The notes under the pieces are model-generated. The model saw nothing but the letters and a program-made list of their open reading frames with translations. It did no database searches and had not been told where the DNA came from. The position numbers and the translations under genes were made by a program. From assembly GCA_011774835.1 (NCBI GenBank), contig JAACAK010000046.1:30459-94458 (forward strand): 64,000 nt of DNA, written 5' to 3'. The stretch is from Candidatus Kutchimonas denitrificans (lineage in GTDB: Bacteria; Gemmatimonadota; Gemmatimonadetes; Palauibacterales; KS3-K002). Positions 60,014-64,000 of the stretch are shown here, piece by piece. Numbering within the stretch: position 1 is the stretch's first letter; each line of letters opens with the position of its first letter.

Positions 60014-62350
60014 ATGTTCACGCGACGTCCTCCCCGAGCGCGGCCGCTCGTATTGGCGGCGCTGGCCCTGGTCGTGGGTCTCGTTTCTGGCCTATCCGGC
60101 GGTACCCCGATGGTACTGGCGCCGGCGGTCCTGGCGGTCGCCCTGCTGGCACTCCTCGCCCGGATCATGACGAGCCGAGGTCTCCTCATCGCGGCGACGA
60201 TGATGGCGACGGGGGTCGGCGGCGCGTTGATCGGCGAGGCCGAGCTGCACCGGGCCGGTCGAGACTGTCGCGGCCTTTGGGAATCGGGAGACTCGGTTCG
60301 GATCGACGGCATCGCGCTCAGCCACCTGCCGGAGGGAATCCGGGGGAGGGTTCGCTTCCACCCCATCCCGGACCGGAGACTGGGCTGCCTGTGGGTGGGC
60401 GGCTTCCGGGTGTGGACCGATGGGCCGGTCGTTCCCGGCGCGCGGTATACGGTCAGGGGGAGCTGGCAGCCGGCGCACAGGCCGGGCCGCGGGGTCCGGG
60501 CGCCGGAAGTCCGTGGCTGGATCGCGGCTGACGACGTCTCGCAGGCACAACCGGCGCGGGCGACACGTCATCCTTTCCTCTGGCTCCGCGGGGTCCTGGC
60601 CGGCCGGCTGTGGAACATCTACCCGAGCCGCTGGGCGCCGCTGGCGGTCGCGCTGGTGCTGGGCGGCCGCGAGACGCTGAGCCGGGAGACGGGCCAGCGG
60701 ATCGCGCGAGCCGGACTCGCCCACTTGCTGGCGATCTCCGGTCTGCACGTGGGAATGCTGGCGGCGGCCCTCTATGGGCTGGCTCGGGTCGCCCGCTGCT
60801 CGGTGCCGCTGGCCCGGGCCGTGACCGTAGGTCTCACTTTCGGGTATGTGGCGCTGATCGGGATGCCGGCCTCGGCGGTTCGGGCGGCCTTGATGATCGG
60901 ACTCTGGATGCTGGCCCGGGCCGCCGGTCGGGCCTCGGCGGCGTTCGATGTCCTGGGGTTGGCGGCGGTCCTGCTACTCCTGCTGCGCCCGTGGAGTGTG
61001 ACCGAGCCGGGCTTCCAGCTCTCGTTCGCCGGTGCCGCTGCGGTGGCCTACGTGTCGAACGAGGCCCGCTTCATCCGCTGGCCCGCTGCGTTTCCGCGAA
61101 TCGCCCGCGGCGCTTGCATCGGGGTAATGGTCAGCGCGGCGGCCGTTACCCTGACCGCACCGATCACCGCCACCTTCTTCGGCCGGGTCACGCCGGCGGC
61201 ACTAGTCGGCAACCTGCTCGCCATCCCGGTCCTGGCCATGGCGCTTCCGGCGCTCTTTATCTCTGGGCTCCTCTCCGCCTGGCCGGGGCTCGCCGCGTGG
61301 CCGGCCGCCGCGGCGTCGCTTCTCCTGGCGGCGATCGATGGCCTGGCCTCCGTTCTGGCCTCCGCGCCCTGGTCGGCCTTCGATGTGGCTCCGCCGGGCC
61401 TGGCCCCGTCTATCGCCTACCTCGCGCTGCTCGCCCTCGGCGCCCATGCCGCCCACGGCGCCTGGCAGCGCCGCCGCTTCATCTTGGGGCTCGGAGTCGC
61501 CTGGTCGCTGACCCTCGCCTGGCCGGCGGTTCGGGCCCGGCTCGACCTGGGGCATCTGGCCGTCTATGTCCTCGACGTGGGGCAGGGCGACGCCATCGCG
61601 CTGCGGACGCCGAACGGACACTGGCTCCTGGTGGATGCCGGCCCCCGCATCCGCGGGTTCGACGCCGGCGCCACGAGGGTGGTGCCCTTCCTACGACAGC
61701 AAGGCGCCCGGGATCTCGAAGCGTGGATCGCCAGCCATCCCGACCTGGACCACGTGGGCGGCTTCCCGGCCGTGGCGCGCGCGTTCCCCGTCCGTCGAGT
61801 CATCACGGTCGGACACGTGACCGGCCAGATCGGCCAGCTGGAGGTATTGAAGCAGGTCGTCGCCGACTCCCTCGCCTGGCTGCGGGCCGATGCCGGCGAC
61901 ACGTTGCGGGTCGACGGGGTTGTGCTCGCGTTTCTTCACCCGGACCTCGAGGACGACGCGGACGAGCTGGCGAAGCCGAACGCCTGGAGCCTGGTCTTCA
62001 GCCTCGAATACGGCGCGTTCCGGATGATGTTCACCGGGGACGTGCCCGGCGCCATCGAGGATCGGCTGGCCCATGCGGACTCCTCCGCCGTTCGGGTCCA
62101 GGTCCTCAAGGTCTCCCATCACGGCAGCGCCTCCTCCACATCACGGCGCTTCCTGCGGATCGTCCACCCCGAGCTGGCGCTCATCTCGGTGGGGCGGGGG
62201 AACACCTACGGCCACCCGTCGGAGCACACGTTGCGGCGGTTGGCCTTGCAGGGCGTGACGGTGCGACGGACGGACCGGGATGGGACCGTGATCGTCGAGG
62301 CGCGGAGCGACGGGACGTGGCGGGCGCGGACGGCGGCGGAGGGCTACTGA
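60014..62350 (+). CDS. comEC: DNA-uptake channel protein ComEC/Rec2
   Basis: A 778-aa protein with the full three-part ComEC layout. An N-terminal membrane region with an OB-like DUF4131 segment (about 45-190), then the Competence domain of several membrane helices with LLAISGLHVGMLAAAL (about 195-480), and a C-terminal metallo-beta-lactamase-like domain with LDVGQGDAIALR, SHPDLDHVGG and LKVSHHGSASS. It carries single-stranded DNA across the inner membrane, and the last domain may degrade the other strand. It is complete, so natural transformation is possible. GGGAGG precedes the ATG. Confidence 0.93.
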   Translation: MFTRRPPRARPLVLAALALVVGLVSGLSGGTPMVLAPAVLAVALLALLARIMTSRGLLIAATMMATGVGGALIGEAELHRAGRDCRGLWESGDSVRIDGIALSHLPEGIRGRVRFHPIPDRRLGCLWVGGFRVWTDGPVVPGARYTVRGSWQPAHRPGRGVRAPEVRGWIAADDVSQAQPARATRHPFLWLRGVLAGRLWNIYPSRWAPLAVALVLGGRETLSRETGQRIARAGLAHLLAISGLHVGMLAAALYGLARVARCSVPLARAVTVGLTFGYVALIGMPASAVRAALMIGLWMLARAAGRASAAFDVLGLAAVLLLLLRPWSVTEPGFQLSFAGAAAVAYVSNEARFIRWPAAFPRIARGACIGVMVSAAAVTLTAPITATFFGRVTPAALVGNLLAIPVLAMALPALFISGLLSAWPGLAAWPAAAASLLLAAIDGLASVLASAPWSAFDVAPPGLAPSIAYLALLALGAHAAHGAWQRRRFILGLGVAWSLTLAWPAVRARLDLGHLAVYVLDVGQGDAIALRTPNGHWLLVDAGPRIRGFDAGATRVVPFLRQQGARDLEAWIASHPDLDHVGGFPAVARAFPVRRVITVGHVTGQIGQLEVLKQVVADSLAWLRADAGDTLRVDGVVLAFLHPDLEDDADELAKPNAWSLVFSLEYGAFRMMFTGDVPGAIEDRLAHADSSAVRVQVLKVSHHGSASSTSRRFLRIVHPELALISVGRGNTYGHPSEHTLRRLALQGVTVRRTDRDGTVIVEARSDGTWRARTAAEGY

Positions 62351-62372
62351 AGACGGTGGCATCAAAAGAAGG

Positions 62373-62401
62373 TTGCTGAAGCGCAACGTACGATTTAGCT
62401 T
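62373..62401 (+). promoter_or_regulatory. promoter of the AhpD-like selenoprotein candidate
   Basis: TTGCTG (62373-62378) and TAGCTT (62396-62401) are 17 bases apart, the same spacing and -10 as before mraZ. It gives a leader of about 45 bases with GAGGA placed eight bases before the ATG. Confidence 0.5.
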
Positions 62402-62451
62402 ACACTTCCAGCCCCCCGTTTCCCCCAACGAAAACTCCGAGGAATCCGTCC

Positions 62452-63033
62452 ATGGCGTGGATCGAGCAGATTCCCATCGAGAAGGCGACCGGGCTCTTGA
62501 AGAAGTGGTTCGACGGCTCGATCAAGCGCACCGGTCGTGTTTGGAACATCATGCACGTCATGAGCCTCAACCCGGAGACGCTCCGCGACAGCTACACGTT
62601 CTATCGGACGGTGATGTACGGGAAGTCGCCGCTCTCCCGGATGCAGCGCGAGCTGCTGGGCGTCGTGGTGTCGAAGGAGGGGCACTGTCACTATTGAACG
62701 CAGGCGCACGCCCACGACCTCCGGGAAGAGGTCGCCGACCAGTTGCCGGACTCCGAGAGCGCCGACGCGTTCGTCCACGCCGTGGTGCGCAACTGGCGCG
62801 CCGCGCCCCTCGCCCCCGGCGACCGCGCCCTGTGCAAGTTCGCCGCCAAGCTGACGCGACAGCCCGACAAGATGGACCCCGGCGATCTGGACGACCTCCG
62901 GGTCCATGGCTTCGACGACCGGGCCATCCACGACGCCGTCCAGGTGATCGGCTACTTCAACTACATCACCCGGATAGCCGACGGCCTCGGCGTCGAGGCC
63001 GAGGACTTCATCGAGCCCTGGGGCCAGCGGTGA
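62452..63033 (+). CDS. AhpD-like (CMD-family) selenoprotein candidate with in-frame TGA
   Basis: A 193-aa AhpD/carboxymuconolactone-decarboxylase-fold protein if the TGA at 62695-62697 is read as selenocysteine (residue 82). The frame is unbroken on both sides of it, and the downstream part (to 63033) continues the same family. The motif reads E67-x11-C79-H-Y-U82-x3-H86, the exact spacing of the AhpD catalytic set E118, C130, C133, H137. So the second redox cysteine is replaced by U. A SECIS-like hairpin follows. AhpD-type enzymes reduce peroxides using a redox dithiol; a selenol would make a stronger nucleophile. A pseudogene from TGC/TGT to TGA is the alternative. Confidence 0.8.
62715..62734 (+). 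promoter_or_regulatory. SECIS-like hairpin after the in-frame TGA
   Basis: CGACCTC (62715-62721) pairs fully with GAGGTCG (62728-62734) over a six-base loop CGGGAA. The loop begins 24 bases after the TGA, within the 16-37 base distance described for bacterial SECIS elements, and has G at its second position as those elements require. It lies inside the coding sequence, as bacterial SECIS elements do. Confidence 0.65.
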
Positions 63034-63050
63034 GGGTGCAGCCGGCACCC
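63034..63050 (+). terminator. hairpin after the selenoprotein candidate
   Basis: GGGTGC (63034-63039) and GCACCC (63045-63050) form a 6-bp GC-rich stem around AGCCG directly after the stop codon and ahead of the convergent doc gene. No T run follows, so termination here is only possible. Confidence 0.35.
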
Positions 63051-63073
63051 CCGCTCGGCGCCTCATTCGGGCT

Positions 63074-63454
63074 TCAGATCGCTTTCAAATTCTTGCGGAT
63101 CCAGCCGGCTAACTGGTTCCCCGAAGCGAGATCGCGCATGACCAGCACGACTTCCGGCTCGGGGACATCCAGGTCGTGGTCGTTCAGGCCCAGGAAGGTG
63201 TATGCGGCCATGAAGGCCACGCGCTTGTTTCCGTCGACGAAGCGGTGGTTCGTGCAAAGGCCATAGGCGTAAGCGGCCGCGAGGTCCGCCAGGTCGATGT
63301 CCCCATCATCATACGCCCACCTATTCCGCGGACGGTCTAGGGCGGACTGAATCGACCCTTCGTCGCGGACCCCCAGGCTACCGCCGTGTTGCCGGATCTG
63401 GTCCGTGTGTATGATGTCGAGGATCGACCGGGACAGCCAGGCGGGCTCGTCCAA
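63074..63454 (-). CDS. doc: Doc-type Fic toxin
   Basis: A 126-aa protein of the Fic/Doc fold. The motif HRFVDGNKRVAF (H70 to R78) fits HxFxxGNKR, the phosphotransfer motif of Doc and short Fic proteins. The family blocks translation by phosphorylating EF-Tu (Doc) or AMPylates targets (Fic). The start is a TTG at 63454; no ATG is available in frame nearby and no Shine-Dalgarno is apparent. It lies 14 bases after the AbrB-like gene, so it is translated from the same message. Confidence 0.85.
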   Translation of the reverse strand: MDEPAWLSRSILDIIHTDQIRQHGGSLGVRDEGSIQSALDRPRNRWAYDDGDIDLADLAAAYAYGLCTNHRFVDGNKRVAFMAAYTFLGLNDHDLDVPEPEVVLVMRDLASGNQLAGWIRKNLKAI

Positions 63455-63468
63455 GAGTCCAGGCTAGA

Positions 63469-63699
63469 CTAGGACGAAGCCAGCTCGCGCAGCGCGTTGC
63501 GGAACTTCCGGGCGCCCCGCTCGTAGACGGTCATCGCCTTCTCGAATTCGGGGTTGAAAGGCGTGATCAAGATGCCGTCGCTGGTCTCGATGACCGTAAG
63601 CAGATCGCCGGCCTTGATATGATAGCGATCGACGAATTCCCTGGGGAGCGTGGTCCCGACGGACCCACCCATCTTGCGGGCTTTCACCTGTTTTGGCAT
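63469..63699 (-). CDS. AbrB/MazE/SpoVT-family antitoxin
   Basis: A 76-aa protein whose first 45 residues form an AbrB-type swapped-hairpin DNA-binding domain (KARKMGGSVGTTLPREFVDRYHIKAGDLLTVIE, then GILITPF). The C-terminal helix probably binds the toxin. It is preceded by GGGGAGGAG seven bases before the ATG. Doc is usually paired with Phd; here the antitoxin is of the AbrB class instead, a pairing also seen for some short Fic/Doc toxins. Confidence 0.85.
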   Translation of the reverse strand: MPKQVKARKMGGSVGTTLPREFVDRYHIKAGDLLTVIETSDGILITPFNPEFEKAMTVYERGARKFRNALRELASS

Positions 63700-63744
63700 T
63701 GAGACGCTCCTCCCCTTGCTGGTTCCGGCTAGGCGCTCGTGCGC

Positions 63745-63772
63745 AATATAGCACTTTTGTGCTACCTGTCAA
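63745..63772 (-). promoter_or_regulatory. promoter and operator of the abrB-doc operon
   Basis: On the minus strand TTGACA (63767-63772) and TATATT (63745-63750) are 16 bases apart, near consensus. Inside lies the palindrome TAGCAC-AAAA-GTGCTA (63749-63764), which overlaps the -10. The arrangement suits autorepression by the AbrB-like protein. The predicted transcription start is about 40 bases before the ATG. Confidence 0.8.
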
Positions 63773-63992
63773 GGACCGGGTCTGCGCCGAACCACTCCAA
63801 ACGCCGATCGAACCGTTCACGTCCGGTGGGACAGCGGTCCCAGCTCAGCAGCAGGCCGACGTCCACGTCGCTCTCGCGGTGCGATCGCTTCTCCGACACG
63901 CTCCCGAACAGGTAGACCGAGACGACGGCCGGCGAAGCCAGCTCCTCCGCCAGGTGCGAGAGGCGCTGGATGATCCCGTCGTCGCGTTCCAT
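63762..63992 (-). CDS. MNT-type nucleotidyltransferase, short
   Basis: A 76-aa protein with YLFGSVSEKRSHRESDVDVGLLL, the GSxS-x(n)-SDxDxxL motif of MNT nucleotidyltransferases that act as antitoxins of HEPN toxins or as resistance enzymes. Known members are usually 100-140 aa; here the frame ends at WFGADPVLDR just inside the promoter of the abrB-doc operon, so the C-terminal half appears to be missing. The ATG at 63992 is eight bases from the window edge, so the true start could lie outside. No HEPN partner is in view. Confidence 0.65.
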   Translation of the reverse strand: MERDDGIIQRLSHLAEELASPAVVSVYLFGSVSEKRSHRESDVDVGLLLSWDRCPTGRERFDRRLEWFGADPVLDR

Positions 63993-64000
63993 AGCGCATA

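Noticed and set aside
62452..62697. Two separate genes or a frameshifted pseudogene instead of a selenoprotein
   Set aside because: Both parts are in the same frame, joined by one TGA at the catalytic position, and the downstream part begins only with a TTG lacking a ribosome-binding site. A frameshift is therefore not needed.

Overview
The window is 64 kb of GC-rich bacterial chromosome with tightly packed, mostly overlapping genes. The organism is a didermic (Gram-negative type) bacterium: it has lipoprotein signal peptides, FadL-like and other outer-membrane style proteins, and a MurE with the DNPR signature of the meso-diaminopimelate-adding enzyme. The gene content (TPR-rich MglA/roadblock/chemosensory locus, IleS-DksA-LspA-RluD order, complete dcw cluster, M23 peptidase after ftsZ) fits Gemmatimonadota or a nearby phylum. 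That placement is inference from style and not a database result.

Region 1 (1-2160) is a housekeeping block: the 3' end of ileS, a DksA/TraR zinc-finger regulator, lspA and rluD. Region 2 (2157-17775) is one long, almost gapless operon behind a strong sigma70-like promoter. It holds cheW, cheY, cheA, cheC, a 906-residue TPR protein, a PATAN (DUF4388)-TPR protein, a TPR-roadblock fusion, two more roadblock proteins, an MglA-type GTPase, a DnaA-like AAA+ ATPase with no DNA-binding domain, a second PATAN-TPR protein, cheR, cheD, cheB and a double-CheW protein with a lysine-rich tail. No receptor and no flagellar gene is present. I read it as a chemosensory pathway wired to an MglA polarity switch, probably controlling surface motility, pili or another polar process; the output is unknown.

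Region 3 (17776-21362) has a membrane metallopeptidase, a small membrane protein, tRNA-Val(TAC) and an exported TPR protein closed by a clear terminator. Region 4 (21444-38920) is a complete dcw cluster (mraZ-rsmH-ftsL-ftsI-murE-murF-mraY-murD-ftsW-murG-murC-murB-ftsQ-ftsA-ftsZ) with a recognisable MraZ operator and an unusual 468-bp repeat-bearing gap between mraZ and rsmH. Region 5 (38921-57276) continues with an M23 peptidase, a VWA-like membrane protein, recG, a minus-strand BamB-like lipoprotein pair, asnS, a cardiolipin synthase, mazG, alr, a DUF1844 protein, a lipoprotein plus an outer-membrane protein, mtaB, miaB and a LapA-like protein.

Region 6 (57277-64000) is more accessory: an AbiEii-type toxin with its small upstream partner, an alpha/beta-hydrolase lipoprotein, comEC, an AhpD-like gene with an in-frame TGA that looks like a selenocysteine codon, an AbrB-Doc toxin-antitoxin pair with a near-consensus promoter and built-in operator, and a short MNT nucleotidyltransferase. 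Several intergenic gaps (22.2, 49.2-49.4 and 58.7 kb) share a GGGGATTC-type repeat; the gap at 49.2-49.4 kb folds into an 88-bp-arm inverted repeat. The two most notable signals are the candidate selenoprotein with a SECIS-like hairpin and the chemosensory-MglA-PATAN-AAA+ operon.
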